In this document: positions 9,373 through 18,679 of the stretch, piece by piece
Layout: each line of letters starts with the position of its first letter
Numbering within the stretch: position 1 is the first letter of the stretch
NCBI RefSeq assembly: GCF_013201075.1
Contig: NZ_CP053708.1
Span: forward strand, 177,001-241,000
Reading direction: 5' to 3'
Source: Lichenicola cladoniae
GTDB lineage: Bacteria > Pseudomonadota > Alphaproteobacteria > Acetobacterales > Acetobacteraceae
Length of the DNA stretch: 64,000 nt
Made by a program: the position numbers and the translations under genes
The notes under the pieces: model-generated
Told to the model about the DNA's origin: nothing
What the model saw: only the letters and a program-made list of their open reading frames with translations
The model's database searches: none

Positions 9373-10050
9373 ATGGCTAAGATCTTGCTTATTGAAGATG
9401 ATGCCGGCACCGCAGTCGAAATCTGCCTCGAACTAACCCGCCATGGTCATGAACTCGTGCATGCACGATCGGGTCCCGAAGGCTCCAGAATGGCTCAGAT
9501 AGCCCAGCCGCATCTTATGATTGTTGATCGGATGCTGCCCGAGGACACCGGTCTTGAGGTGGTGGAACGGTTGCGAGCAACGGGATGCCGGGCGCCGACG
9601 CTGATCTTGAGCGCACTGAGTGCCTTGAATGACAGGGTCGATGGATTGCGTGCCGGTGGCGACGATTACCTGGGAAAGCCGTTCGCGCTTATCGAGTTGG
9701 TTGCCCGGGTCGAGGCCTTGCTCCGGCGTCCCGCAAACTCGCGGGAAACGTTCATTCATGTCGGCCCGCTGACACTCGACCTACTCCTGAAGCAGGCGTG
9801 GCGGACAGGCCGGGAGCTGGATCTGCTTCCGAAGGAATTCGAGGTGCTGGCTTATCTGGCACGCAGGCCAGGCTATACCGTCACACGCTCGATGCTGCTG
9901 TCTGATGTGTGGGGCTACCGATTCGAACCACGCAGCAACGTTGTCGATGTCCTGATGAGCAAGTTACGGCGCAAAGTGGATCTTCCGGATGAGCCTATGC
10001 TGATTAAAAATGTCCGCGGCAATGGATATCGTCTTGATTGCCCCAGCTAG
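9373..10050 (+). CDS. OmpR-family response regulator of the heavy-metal RND operon
   Basis: Response regulator of 225 residues and first gene of a rightward chain ending in a CzcA-like pump. The receiver domain has acidic residues 8-10, the phospho-acceptor D52 (LMIVDRMLPE) and the KPF lysine after GGDDYLG. The winged-helix effector includes LLPKEFEVLAYLARR, RSNVVDVLMSKLRRK and the terminal NVRGNGYRL. The next gene, its kinase, begins one base after the stop codon. By analogy with CusR/CzcR systems it probably activates the pump genes, but no binding site is proven here. Confidence 0.93.
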   Translation: MAKILLIEDDAGTAVEICLELTRHGHELVHARSGPEGSRMAQIAQPHLMIVDRMLPEDTGLEVVERLRATGCRAPTLILSALSALNDRVDGLRAGGDDYLGKPFALIELVARVEALLRRPANSRETFIHVGPLTLDLLLKQAWRTGRELDLLPKEFEVLAYLARRPGYTVTRSMLLSDVWGYRFEPRSNVVDVLMSKLRRKVDLPDEPMLIKNVRGNGYRLDCPS

Positions 10051-10051
10051 T

Positions 10052-11485
10052 ATGTTCGCGTCGTTTACTTTTCGATGGACGCTGGCGGTATGCTTCGTGT
10101 TGTTGTTCCAGAGCGTCGTGGTCTCCGGAATATTTTGGTGGAACACATCACATTATGCCGCCAGCATGATCGAGCTATCAGTCGTCGAGGAGTGTGGCGA
10201 CCTCAAAAGCCTCCCGCTAGCCAGTCTGCTTCGGACAATCGCAGTGCGAGGCGATCAGGATCTGCATCGGAAACGGTATGTCGCGCTGTTCGATCCCGAT
10301 GGCACGGTTATCGCGGGGAACCTAGCCCGGATTCCTGCTGGATTGCCGGTCGATGGAGCGGCGCATCAATCTTTAGTCGACAGGAGCAAGCCTGTTGCGG
10401 CCTTGGATACCGGAATTGTGAGCGCATGTCATGACGTCGCAGGTCGCACTCTCCTCGTCGGTCGGGATCTGGATGAACTCGATGATCTTGGTAGTCTGGT
10501 CATCCGTGCCATCGGGCTGGCTGCAATTCCCGCTGCCTTCATAGCGATGTTGGGCGGTGCCCTGCTCGCGGCCCAAAGCCAGCGCCGTCTCGGGCAGGCG
10601 GAGCGGATCACCCGGCAGGTCATGGCCGGTAATCTCAGCGAGCGCATCCCGGTCTCGGCGTCACGGGATACCTTTGGACGACTGGTCTCCAACGTCAATA
10701 TGATGCTGGACCGTATCGAGACATTGGTCGCGGAAGTTCGGGGTGTCGGTGACGATATTGCTCATCAGTTAAAGACGCCTCTAACGCGGCTCCGGGCCGG
10801 ATTAGAGCGGGCGATATTGCATTCCGTAGGCCATGACGATCTTCTGGTTGCAAGTGAACAAGCGATCCGCGAGATCGATGAGGCTCAAGAAATCATCGCG
10901 GCACTGCTTCGTATCCGGGAAATTGAAGTTTCCGCCAGGACCTCCCATTTTCGTCCACTTCACGTAGCTCGTGTGGTTCGGGATGCGGTCGAGCTCTATG
11001 CGGCGAAGGCCGAGGAGAGTCGGGTCATGTTAAGTTTCGAAACGGACATCGACCCGGTGATCCCCTGCGATGCAGACCTCCTGATGGAGGCAATCGCGAA
11101 CCTCATCGACAATGCTATCAAGTTTTCGCCGGCCGGCGGGACGGTTTCCGTGTCGCTCCGGCAGGACGGTCCGCGGTTTGCGTTGCTTCGAGTCGCCGAT
11201 CAGGGTCCGGGCGTGCCGCCGGGAGAAAGATCCGAAGTGTTCCATCGCTTCTATCGCTCGGCCCGGGATAATCGAGTGCCGGGGGTCGGACTCGGACTGA
11301 GCCTGGTGGCGGCCATTGCGACGTTGCATGGCATCGTCGTGAACTTTGACGATGCCGCTCCTGGCTGCATCGTCATCGCCAGATTGCCTTTGTGCTTTGC
11401 CGATCGGCGCCTCGATGAGGCTTCGGTCGGAGCGCATCCTGTCATTGCGTCCCGTCGACCACGCCTGCAGGCGGGCCGACCATGA
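10052..11485 (+). CDS. Sensor histidine kinase of the heavy-metal RND operon
   Basis: Inner-membrane kinase of 477 residues, reading from the ATG just after the regulator's stop. Helix 1 is near residues 8-30, a sensor loop of about 110 residues follows, and helix 2 is near 148-172. HAMP comes next, then HisKA with H238 in DIAHQLKTPLTR (Gln replaces the more usual Asp or Glu after the histidine), N box NLIDNAIKFSPAGG, G1 DQGPGVP and G2 GVGLGLSLVAAI. About 35 extra residues follow the ATPase domain. Its stop overlaps the next start by 4 bases, tying it to the CzcC-like gene. The domain layout is like CusS/CzcS sensors. Confidence 0.9.
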   Translation: MFASFTFRWTLAVCFVLLFQSVVVSGIFWWNTSHYAASMIELSVVEECGDLKSLPLASLLRTIAVRGDQDLHRKRYVALFDPDGTVIAGNLARIPAGLPVDGAAHQSLVDRSKPVAALDTGIVSACHDVAGRTLLVGRDLDELDDLGSLVIRAIGLAAIPAAFIAMLGGALLAAQSQRRLGQAERITRQVMAGNLSERIPVSASRDTFGRLVSNVNMMLDRIETLVAEVRGVGDDIAHQLKTPLTRLRAGLERAILHSVGHDDLLVASEQAIREIDEAQEIIAALLRIREIEVSARTSHFRPLHVARVVRDAVELYAAKAEESRVMLSFETDIDPVIPCDADLLMEAIANLIDNAIKFSPAGGTVSVSLRQDGPRFALLRVADQGPGVPPGERSEVFHRFYRSARDNRVPGVGLGLSLVAAIATLHGIVVNFDDAAPGCIVIARLPLCFADRRLDEASVGAHPVIASRRPRLQAGRP

Positions 11486-12720
11486 ACCCGGTTTCGTCAT
11501 GGTTGGTCTGGAGCAGGGGGATCCTGCTGATCTGGCTGCTTGCCGGCGCCGCACCCGTCCAGTGGACATTCAGGGAGGCTTTTGATGCAGCCTGGAGCCT
11601 CTATCCCGACCGCCCCGGCATCGAAGCCCAACGGGTGGCTGCATTGGCGCGTGCACGTACGGCAAGAGGCTTCTTTCCTAATGCGCCAACGGTGACCGGA
11701 ACCTATTTCGATGATCACGCGATCGGTAGCAACCAGGGATACACAACGTATCAAGGCGAGTTGTCCACGCCGATTTGGCTGCCCGGAGAAGGAACCGCGA
11801 CCGAGCGTGTTGCCAATGCCGATGCGCGCACCTTCGTGGCCCAGAGCGCCAACGCCCAGCTGACGGTAGCCGCCGCAGTGCTGGATGCGGCGGTCGTCGC
11901 GACCCAGGCACAACAGGAGCTCATCATCGCCAACAGGAAACTACGCTTTGCACGTCGCGTCGCAGCCGAGGTCGGGCATGCCGCCCGTGTCGGCGAACTC
12001 TCCGGCACCGATCTCGATGCGGTACAGGCAGAACTCGATAGTGCGGTCATGTCGCAGAGCAACGCAGCCGCGGGTGCTACGAATGCCATCGCCGCTCTTG
12101 CGGTCTTGACTGGATCGCCTGAGATCCCGATTCTTGAGGCCTTTTCGGAACTCCAGCCCGCTCCCGCTGGTGTAGACCGGAGTGCTGGACAGGAAGATCC
12201 GCGTATCCTGGTGATGGAACGGCGGCTTGAAACCGCCAGAGAGCAGCTTCGCCTGGTGCGCGCATCGCCGATGGCGGATCCGGATGTCGGGTTCGATGGG
12301 ATCCGCGAGAAGCAGTTCGGCAGCCCATGGGATACGAGAGTAGGGGTGGTGATCCGCGTCCCGTTACCGAGCCCGGCAATCAATCGGTCCCGACTGGCGT
12401 TGGCGCAAAGTGCCGTGACGGTTGCAGAGGGCGAACTGTTGCGAGTGCATCGCGAGGTAGAGCTGGGTATGGTCCAGACCGAGATCTCACTGCGCGCGGC
12501 GCGGACGGCACAAGCGTCGGCGATCCATCTGGCCAGTGACCTGAACAGGCGGGCCGGCTCGATGGAGCGGGCCTGGCTCGTCGGCGAGACAACGTTGATC
12601 GAATTCCTGCGCGCCAGACAGGCCGCTTTCGATGCCGACCGCCAGGGTGCGTCGGCGGGCGTATCGGCGCACGCCGCCGTGCTGCGGGCGGCCCTGGCGA
12701 CCGGGATGGTGCCACCATGA
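11482..12720 (+). CDS. CzcC-like outer-membrane factor (TolC family)
   Basis: Outer-membrane channel of the second RND system, 412 residues. A signal-anchor-like N-terminus (RGILLIWLLAGAAP) precedes the outer-membrane-factor repeats: WTFREAFDAAWSLYPDRPGIEAQR, then a long Ala/Gln-rich helix near 110-200, and the second repeat starting about residue 235 with RLETAREQLRLVRAS. It is linked by 4-base overlaps to the kinase gene before it and the adaptor gene after it. A 412-residue length fits the shorter CzcC/CusC branch. Confidence 0.88.
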   Translation: MNPVSSWLVWSRGILLIWLLAGAAPVQWTFREAFDAAWSLYPDRPGIEAQRVAALARARTARGFFPNAPTVTGTYFDDHAIGSNQGYTTYQGELSTPIWLPGEGTATERVANADARTFVAQSANAQLTVAAAVLDAAVVATQAQQELIIANRKLRFARRVAAEVGHAARVGELSGTDLDAVQAELDSAVMSQSNAAAGATNAIAALAVLTGSPEIPILEAFSELQPAPAGVDRSAGQEDPRILVMERRLETAREQLRLVRASPMADPDVGFDGIREKQFGSPWDTRVGVVIRVPLPSPAINRSRLALAQSAVTVAEGELLRVHREVELGMVQTEISLRAARTAQASAIHLASDLNRRAGSMERAWLVGETTLIEFLRARQAAFDADRQGASAGVSAHAAVLRAALATGMVPP

Positions 12721-13925
12721 GCAAGTCATGGCAGCCCGTGGTTCTTGTCGTGCTCGCCGGCCTGATCGGCGCCGGTGGATTCGCTGCAGGCCAAATGACC
12801 GGTTCGACCGCACAACCGGCAAAGGCGCCTGACAAGCCGGATGACGCGTCTGGGCCGCCGGGAACCATCACGATGGACCAGACAGCACAGGCCGGGATCG
12901 GGCTGAAAGTCGCGCAGGTGCAACGGCGGAATCTCACCAGGCGGCTGGCCGCGTCCGGCCAGATCGTGGCCGATCCGGCGCGCACCGCACAGCTTCGTCC
13001 GCTTGGCCCGGGACGGGTTACATCCGTGCTGGTCCGGTCCGGCGATCGGGTTCGTCGGGGACAGGCGCTGGTTCACTATCAGGACATTTCCCTGGTGACG
13101 ATCGACACCCAACTGACCGCCGGTCATGCGTCGCTCGAGCAGGCGCAGGCTGACCGGGCAGTGGCGGCTGCGGCGTTGGCGCGTGGTCGGGCGTTGCTCG
13201 GCGGCGTCATTGCGCAGGCCGAACTCGACCGGCGCAAGGCGGCGCTTGCCCAGGCCGACGCGATGCTGATCCTTGCGCGCGGACAGGTGGGCAGCCTGAA
13301 GCAACGTCGACAGCTTTACACGACCGAGCCAGGTGCGCCGGGGGAGGCAGCGGTCATAGCCCCGAGCGATGGCTACGTCATGTCCGTGCAGGTTGCGGTC
13401 GGTGACACGATCGACCCGGCCCGTGTGGTCGCGACCGTAGCCGACCTCTCCACGGTCTGGATCGAGCTCCCGGTGTATCAGGTGGACATCCCGAACGTCG
13501 CTACAGATGGCGACGTACCGTTCACCATCGCCGCACTCCCTGGCCAGCACTTCACCGCCACGCTTGATGCGAAGAGTGCGATGCTCGACCCGGGTACCGG
13601 AGCGATGCAGGTGCGCGGCATCGTTGCCAATCCGGACCTGCGCTTCCGGCCCGGGATGCGTGTCGAGGCCAATCTACCGACAACCGGGACGACGGACGCA
13701 CTGACGCTGCCCCCGGCATCTCTGCAGGACATCGGTGGCGAGCCGGTGGTTTTCGTCCAGGCCGGCCCGACGCAGTTCAGGCAGCAGAAAGTCCGTATAG
13801 GCGTGCAGACCAGGGAACTCGTCGAGATTGCCGCGGGGCTCGAACCTGGCCAGACCGTTGTGACCAATGGAAGCTTCTGGCTCAAATCGCAGGCTCTGCA
13901 AGCCGAACTAGGGTCGGGTGACTAG
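12717..13925 (+). CDS. CzcB/CusB-like periplasmic adaptor
   Basis: Membrane-fusion protein of 402 residues. The N-terminal hydrophobic anchor is residues 6-25. The family pattern follows: a segment beginning TMDQTAQAGIGLKV, a first lipoyl half with GRVTSVLVRSGDRVRRGQ near residue 100, an alpha-hairpin with HASLEQAQADRAVAAAAL, a second lipoyl half with VIAPSDGYVMSVQVAVGDTI, and a beta-barrel with FTATLDAKSAMLDPGTGAMQ. This arrangement is typical of heavy-metal RND adaptors. No extended His-rich or Met-rich metal-binding tail is visible. It overlaps the outer-membrane factor gene by 4 bases; the pump gene follows immediately. Confidence 0.9.
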   Translation: MSKSWQPVVLVVLAGLIGAGGFAAGQMTGSTAQPAKAPDKPDDASGPPGTITMDQTAQAGIGLKVAQVQRRNLTRRLAASGQIVADPARTAQLRPLGPGRVTSVLVRSGDRVRRGQALVHYQDISLVTIDTQLTAGHASLEQAQADRAVAAAALARGRALLGGVIAQAELDRRKAALAQADAMLILARGQVGSLKQRRQLYTTEPGAPGEAAVIAPSDGYVMSVQVAVGDTIDPARVVATVADLSTVWIELPVYQVDIPNVATDGDVPFTIAALPGQHFTATLDAKSAMLDPGTGAMQVRGIVANPDLRFRPGMRVEANLPTTGTTDALTLPPASLQDIGGEPVVFVQAGPTQFRQQKVRIGVQTRELVEIAAGLEPGQTVVTNGSFWLKSQALQAELGSGD

Positions 13926-13926
13926 C

Positions 13927-16900
13927 ATGGATCGCGTTGTCGCTCTTTCCCTGCGTTACCGGGCGCTGGTGTTCATTTTCGTGGGTCTTGCGGTGGCAGG
14001 TGCCCTGCTCTGTATGCTCACATTGCCGGTGGAAGCTGTCCCGGACATCTCGCCCAAGGAGGTGCTGGTTTCGATCGTGGCACCGGGCCTTGCGCCCGAG
14101 GAAGTCGAACGGCAGGTCACGTTCCCGATCGAGAGCCAGATGACCGGGCTGCCGGGAATGACCGACCTGCGCTCCGTCTCGCGGTTCGGGGTTTCGGTCG
14201 TCTATGTCGAGTTCAACGACAGCACCGATATTTTCCAGGACCGGGTCCTGGTCAACGAGCGGATGCAGGCCGCACGCTCCTCGATCAACGTACCCGGGGT
14301 CAATCCGGTGCTGGGGCCGCTTTCGACCGGTCTTGGCGAAATCATGCAGTTCCAGCTCAGCGGTCCGCCCGGCATGTCGCTGATGCAGCTCAACACGATC
14401 ATGACCTGGCAGGTGGCGCCACGCATCAAGCAGATCGACGGCGTGGCGGACCTGAACGTCAATGGCGGGTCGGAGCAGACGTTCGAGGTGTCGCTCGACG
14501 AGCGCAGGCTGCTGCAATACGGCGTCTCGCCGGGAGAGGTGTTCCGGGCGGTCGACGAGAACAACGCCACCGCCGGCGGCGCCTGGATCGAGCACAATCA
14601 GGAACAGCAGGTGGTGATCGGCCGCGGGCTGATCCAGACACTCGACGATCTCGGCAACATCGTCCTGCGTGGCGGCAACGGGGCGAACGTACCGCCAGTG
14701 TTCATCCGCAATGTGGCCGACGTCAGGATGGGGCCACGCGTCCGGCTCGGCGCGGTGACACGCGACGGCAAGGGCGAGATCGTCAACGCGGTCGTGCTGA
14801 TGCAGGTCGGCAGGAACTCGGGCGATGTGACGCGGGCGGTGCGCGCCTCGATTCCATCGATCGAGCAGTCATTGCCGAAAGGGGTTACGTTGCGCCCGTT
14901 CTATGACCGCTCCGACCTGTCCCGCCGCACGATCCATACGGTGGAGGAGAACCTGACGCTGGGTGCGGTCCTGGTGATGGTGACGCTGTTGGTCATGATC
15001 GGCGACGTGCGTTCGGCGCTGGTCATCACCTCGGTCATCCCGCTGTCGCTTCTTATCGCGCTGACCGGCATGAAGGTTTTCGGGATCTCCGCCAACCTGA
15101 TGAGCCTGGGCGCGATCGATTTCGGCATGATCGTGGATGGCTCGCTGGTGCTTGTCGAGAACACCCTGCGCCGGCAGTCGGCAGGATACGCGTCCTCGAA
15201 ATCGGCTGGCGACATGACGCAGACGGTTGGAGATGCCGCCCGGGACGTGGCGCGACCAATCACGTTTGCCGTCGCGATCATTATCATTGTCTACCTTCCG
15301 GTGCTGAGCCTGCAGAGCATCGAGGGAAAGATGTTCCGGCCGATGGCCGAGACGGTCATCCTGGGCCTGCTCGGCTCGCTGCTGCTGTGCCTGACCTGGA
15401 TCCCGGCGATCGCGTCGCTGGCCCTACGGTCGGATCGCCGGGATCGGGACACGGCCCCGGTGCGCTGGGCAAGAGCCGGCTACACAAAGGCGCTCGCCGT
15501 CTGCGAGAACCATCCCTGGATCGTGCTGAGCGTGGCGGCGATCCTGTTCGGCACCGCCGCGATCCTGGCGACCCGCCTGGGCGGTGAATTCATCCCGCAA
15601 CTGCAGGAAGGCTCGCTGGTGGTAACCTCGGCACGCCTGCCCAGCGTCGCCTTGCCGACTTCGATCGCCAACGCAACCTTGATCGAAAAGACGCTCAAAT
15701 CGTTCCCCGACGTGAAGACGGTGATCAGCAACACTGGGACGTCGGCGATCCCGACCGACCCAATGGGCGTGGAGCAGACCGACAGCTTCGTGATCCTGAA
15801 GCCGTCCGCCGAATGGAAAACTGCCGACGGCCAGGATGGTCTGGTTGCCGCGTATGGCAAGGCCTTGGAGAAGGCGGTTCCGGGGACGGCCTTTACCTGG
15901 AGCCAACCGATCGAGATGCGCATGGACGACCTGCTTGAAGGCGTCAAGACCGCCGTTGCGATCTCCATCTATGGCGACGACCTCGCTACACTTGCGCGGC
16001 TTGGCAAGGAGGTCGCCCAGGTCGTGCGGTCCGTGCAGGGGGCTGCAGATACCGCGCCCGAACAAGTAAGCGACTTGCCGTTCATGCAGATCGACGTCGA
16101 TCGGCGGCGCGCAGCCCAGTACGGAGTGAATGCACGCGATGTGCTCGACGTGGTCGCGGCGATCGGCGGCCGGATCGGTGGCAACGTGTTCCAGAACAAC
16201 TCGACATTGCCGACGCAGGTGAGGTTCAACGCGGTCGATCGTGATGGCATCGACCGGATCAGCGCGTTGCGGGTCCTGATACCGGCCGGAGGAAGCGTCC
16301 CGCTTTCGGAGGTCGCAACGATCAAGGTGGCAGGATCCGCCGCCCAGGTCAGCCGCGACCAGGTGCAACGTCGTACGGTGGTGCAGACCAATGTCCGTGG
16401 TCGCGACACAGTATCGTTCGTCAAGGCAGCACAGGTGGCGGTTGCGCAGCAGGTAAAGCTGCCGCCGGGATATCGAATCGAATGGGCTGGCCAGTTCCAG
16501 AACCTGGCCCAGGCATCCCACCGGCTCGCAATCGTGGTGCCGGTGGCGCTGATCCTGATCTTCGTGATGCTCTACATGACGTTCGGCTCGGTGCGATTGG
16601 GATTACTCATTTTCCTCAACCTGCCGATGGCCGCGACCGGCGGCATCTTCGCGCTGGTGCTGCGCGGCCTGACCTTCAGCGTGTCGGCGGGAATTGGTTT
16701 CATCGCCCTGTTCGGCGTGGCGGTGCTGAACGGCGTGGTAATGGTAAGCTACATCGTGGCCCGGCGCGAAGACGGTGGCAGCGCCAAGGACGCCGCCACC
16801 GAGGCAGCCCAGGAGCGATTTCGGCCGGTCCTGGCAACGGCTCTGGTTGCGAGCTTCGGCTTCATCCCGATGGCGTTCTCGACCAGCGCCGGCGCTGAAG

Positions 16901-17055
16901 TCGAGCGGCCCCTGGCGACAGTGGTCATCGGCGGCCTGATCTCGTCGACCCTCCTTACGTTGCTGCTGCTGCCGTCGCTCTACCCGCGCATCATCCAGAT
17001 GCATCCGTTGAGGTGGATCAGCCACCGGGTTAGGGCGACAGCCTCCACCCGTTGA
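13927..17055 (+). CDS. Heavy-metal-type RND permease (CzcA-like)
   Basis: Inner-membrane pump of 1042 residues. The TM4 signature IDFGMIVDGSLVLVEN contains the acidic residues and the D-G pair of the heavy-metal (HME) subfamily, unlike the D-D of HAE1 pumps. ITFPIESQMTGLPGMTDLRSVS and QPIEMRMDDLLEGVK also fit HME pumps. Compared from memory with CusA, the three methionines that bind copper or silver are not conserved: the segments read LVVTSAR, VEQTDSF and RMDDLL. A divalent-metal (Zn/Co/Cd/Ni) substrate is therefore more likely than Cu/Ag. The ATG at 13927 is preferred to an in-frame GTG at 13918 that overlaps the adaptor gene. Confidence 0.92.
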   Translation: MDRVVALSLRYRALVFIFVGLAVAGALLCMLTLPVEAVPDISPKEVLVSIVAPGLAPEEVERQVTFPIESQMTGLPGMTDLRSVSRFGVSVVYVEFNDSTDIFQDRVLVNERMQAARSSINVPGVNPVLGPLSTGLGEIMQFQLSGPPGMSLMQLNTIMTWQVAPRIKQIDGVADLNVNGGSEQTFEVSLDERRLLQYGVSPGEVFRAVDENNATAGGAWIEHNQEQQVVIGRGLIQTLDDLGNIVLRGGNGANVPPVFIRNVADVRMGPRVRLGAVTRDGKGEIVNAVVLMQVGRNSGDVTRAVRASIPSIEQSLPKGVTLRPFYDRSDLSRRTIHTVEENLTLGAVLVMVTLLVMIGDVRSALVITSVIPLSLLIALTGMKVFGISANLMSLGAIDFGMIVDGSLVLVENTLRRQSAGYASSKSAGDMTQTVGDAARDVARPITFAVAIIIIVYLPVLSLQSIEGKMFRPMAETVILGLLGSLLLCLTWIPAIASLALRSDRRDRDTAPVRWARAGYTKALAVCENHPWIVLSVAAILFGTAAILATRLGGEFIPQLQEGSLVVTSARLPSVALPTSIANATLIEKTLKSFPDVKTVISNTGTSAIPTDPMGVEQTDSFVILKPSAEWKTADGQDGLVAAYGKALEKAVPGTAFTWSQPIEMRMDDLLEGVKTAVAISIYGDDLATLARLGKEVAQVVRSVQGAADTAPEQVSDLPFMQIDVDRRRAAQYGVNARDVLDVVAAIGGRIGGNVFQNNSTLPTQVRFNAVDRDGIDRISALRVLIPAGGSVPLSEVATIKVAGSAAQVSRDQVQRRTVVQTNVRGRDTVSFVKAAQVAVAQQVKLPPGYRIEWAGQFQNLAQASHRLAIVVPVALILIFVMLYMTFGSVRLGLLIFLNLPMAATGGIFALVLRGLTFSVSAGIGFIALFGVAVLNGVVMVSYIVARREDGGSAKDAATEAAQERFRPVLATALVASFGFIPMAFSTSAGAEVERPLATVVIGGLISSTLLTLLLLPSLYPRIIQMHPLRWISHRVRATASTR

Positions 17056-17077
17056 TCGGCTGGAAGTTGGCTCTGCC

Positions 17078-18449
17078 ATGGCCTTATGGCGACAGGTATC
17101 GAGGCTGCTGCATGTGCCGAAGGTGCGATTCCCTCGTTCGAGCGCGATCCATGCCGCGTTCGTACTGACAAGCATCGGGGGCTCCTGCCTTGTCGAAACG
17201 CCAGAGAAGCCCGCTTGCGCCGCTACCCTGGATGGCATTGCCGTCCTGGCCAACCAGCGCAATGACACACTGGCTCTTCCGGTAAATCGGGCGCCGGCCA
17301 GGCCTGGCCCTACCCCGGAAGCGGCGGAACCAGGTTCCACTGCGCCGCCGAGTGTCTGGCAGCGCAACGCCTTGCTCGGAAACACGGCAGGTATAAGGAA
17401 CGCTTTTGCAGCCTGGGGGATGACACTTGGGTTGGCGGAGACCAGCGAGGTGCTTGGCAACGTCACGGGCGGCCAGCAGCAAGGCATCGTGTACGAAGGC
17501 CTGACCCAGGCTAGCATCGGCATCGACCTGAACGCCGCGATCGGGCTGGCAGGCGGCACGGTCGACATCAGCGCTCTTCAAATTCACGGCAGAGGGCTAT
17601 CGACTAATAACATCATTAATCTGAACACTGTCAGCGGTATCGAGGCCAGTCGATCGACACGGCTGTTCGAGCTTTGGTACCAGCAGTCGTTCTTGAGCGA
17701 CCAGCTTGACGTCAAGATCGGCCAGATCAGCGCCGATACCGAATTCGTCGTCACACAATATGGCGGGTTGTTCATCAACGGGTCGTTCGGATGGCCTGGC
17801 CTTCCAGGAGTGGATCTGCCATCGGGCGGCCCTGCCTATCCGCTGGCTACGCCAGCTGTGCGTCTCCGGATTAGATCTTCCAGGCAGCTATAAGATCGGC
17901 GGCTGGTATAATTCCAATGCATTTACCGATCAGTTTTACACCGGGAGTGCCTTCAGTTCGGTCCAGGCCTTCGGATCGTTCGCTCGCTCGCGCAAGAACG
18001 ACTGGAGCGTCTACGCCGTCATCGACCAGATGGTCTATCGGCCTGGCAAGATGTCGGCTGGTGGCGTCTCGGTCTTTTTCCGTGCCATGGGGGCACCGGG
18101 AAACCGCAATTTGGTGAACGTGTTTGTCGATGCCGGCGTCGTCTGCAAGGGGCTATTCGATCGAGACAACGACACGGTCGGCCTAGGGGTCAACTGGGCC
18201 CGGATCAGCGACACTGCAAGGGCAGAAGACTCCGTCGTGGACAGATCGAGCTATCTACCCAGACCGGTCAGAAGTAGCGAGACCGATTTGGACCTGTCAT
18301 ATCAGGCTCAGCTCGCGCCGTGGTGGATTCTGCAACCATATGTTCAATACGTGTTCAAACCGGGCGCGGGCATCGTCAGTTCGACGAACCCAGCTAAAGT
18401 CATTGGAGACGCTCTCGTCCTTGGTCTTCGAAGTACTCTCAGTTTCTGA
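17078..18449 (+). pseudogene. OprB-type carbohydrate porin, internally deleted and frameshifted
   Basis: Two consecutive frames encode the two halves of an OprB-family porin. The first (17078-17893) gives the amino-terminal portion, including ASIGIDLNAAIGLAGGTVDIS, FELWYQQSFLSDQLDVKIGQ and FINGSFGWPGLPGVDLPSGG, and stops just after TPAVRLRI. The second (in frame from about 17866 to 18449) resumes at LDLPGSYKIGGWYNSNAF and runs to the C-terminal strand VLGLRSTLSF. The family normally has about 60-80 residues between these motifs, so the junction near 17866-17893 combines a deletion with a frame change. The gene is probably inactive unless the reading is an assembly error. It follows the metal pump operon by 22 bases. 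Confidence 0.75.
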
Positions 18450-18464
18450 AGGCAGGAGGATATA

Positions 18465-18575
18465 GTGGATACTCGGCCTGCCGATCGGACGTCCGGACGC
18501 GGAAACCGTATCGGTGGGTATCGTTGGGCCAGGTTGATTGCGCCCCCGCTGGTCGCAGCAGCGGCTACTATCTAA
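18465..18575 (+). CDS. 36-residue ORF with strong ribosome site (possible gene remnant)
   Basis: Immediately after the porin remnant, AGGAGG sits 6 bases before a GTG (18465) that opens a 36-codon frame ending in TAA at 18573-18575. The peptide ends in a hydrophobic run (ARLIAPPLVAAAATI) resembling a truncated signal peptide or first membrane helix. It may be the leftover 5' end of a membrane or exported protein that once followed the porin. Function unknown. Confidence 0.3.
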   Translation: MDTRPADRTSGRGNRIGGYRWARLIAPPLVAAAATI

Positions 18576-18679
18576 ATAGAGTGAATCCCGCTAGATAACC
18601 CTGGGTTCGGACCGCCAACTCGGAGAGAGACGGGAGATCATGCTGTGCCGGGGGTTCCGCTGGGAACAGCAACGCCATC

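Noticed and set aside
9162-9410. 82-codon minus-strand frame upstream of the second response regulator
   Set aside because: Overlaps the regulator start, no ribosome site, signal or family; the region is better explained as a promoter.
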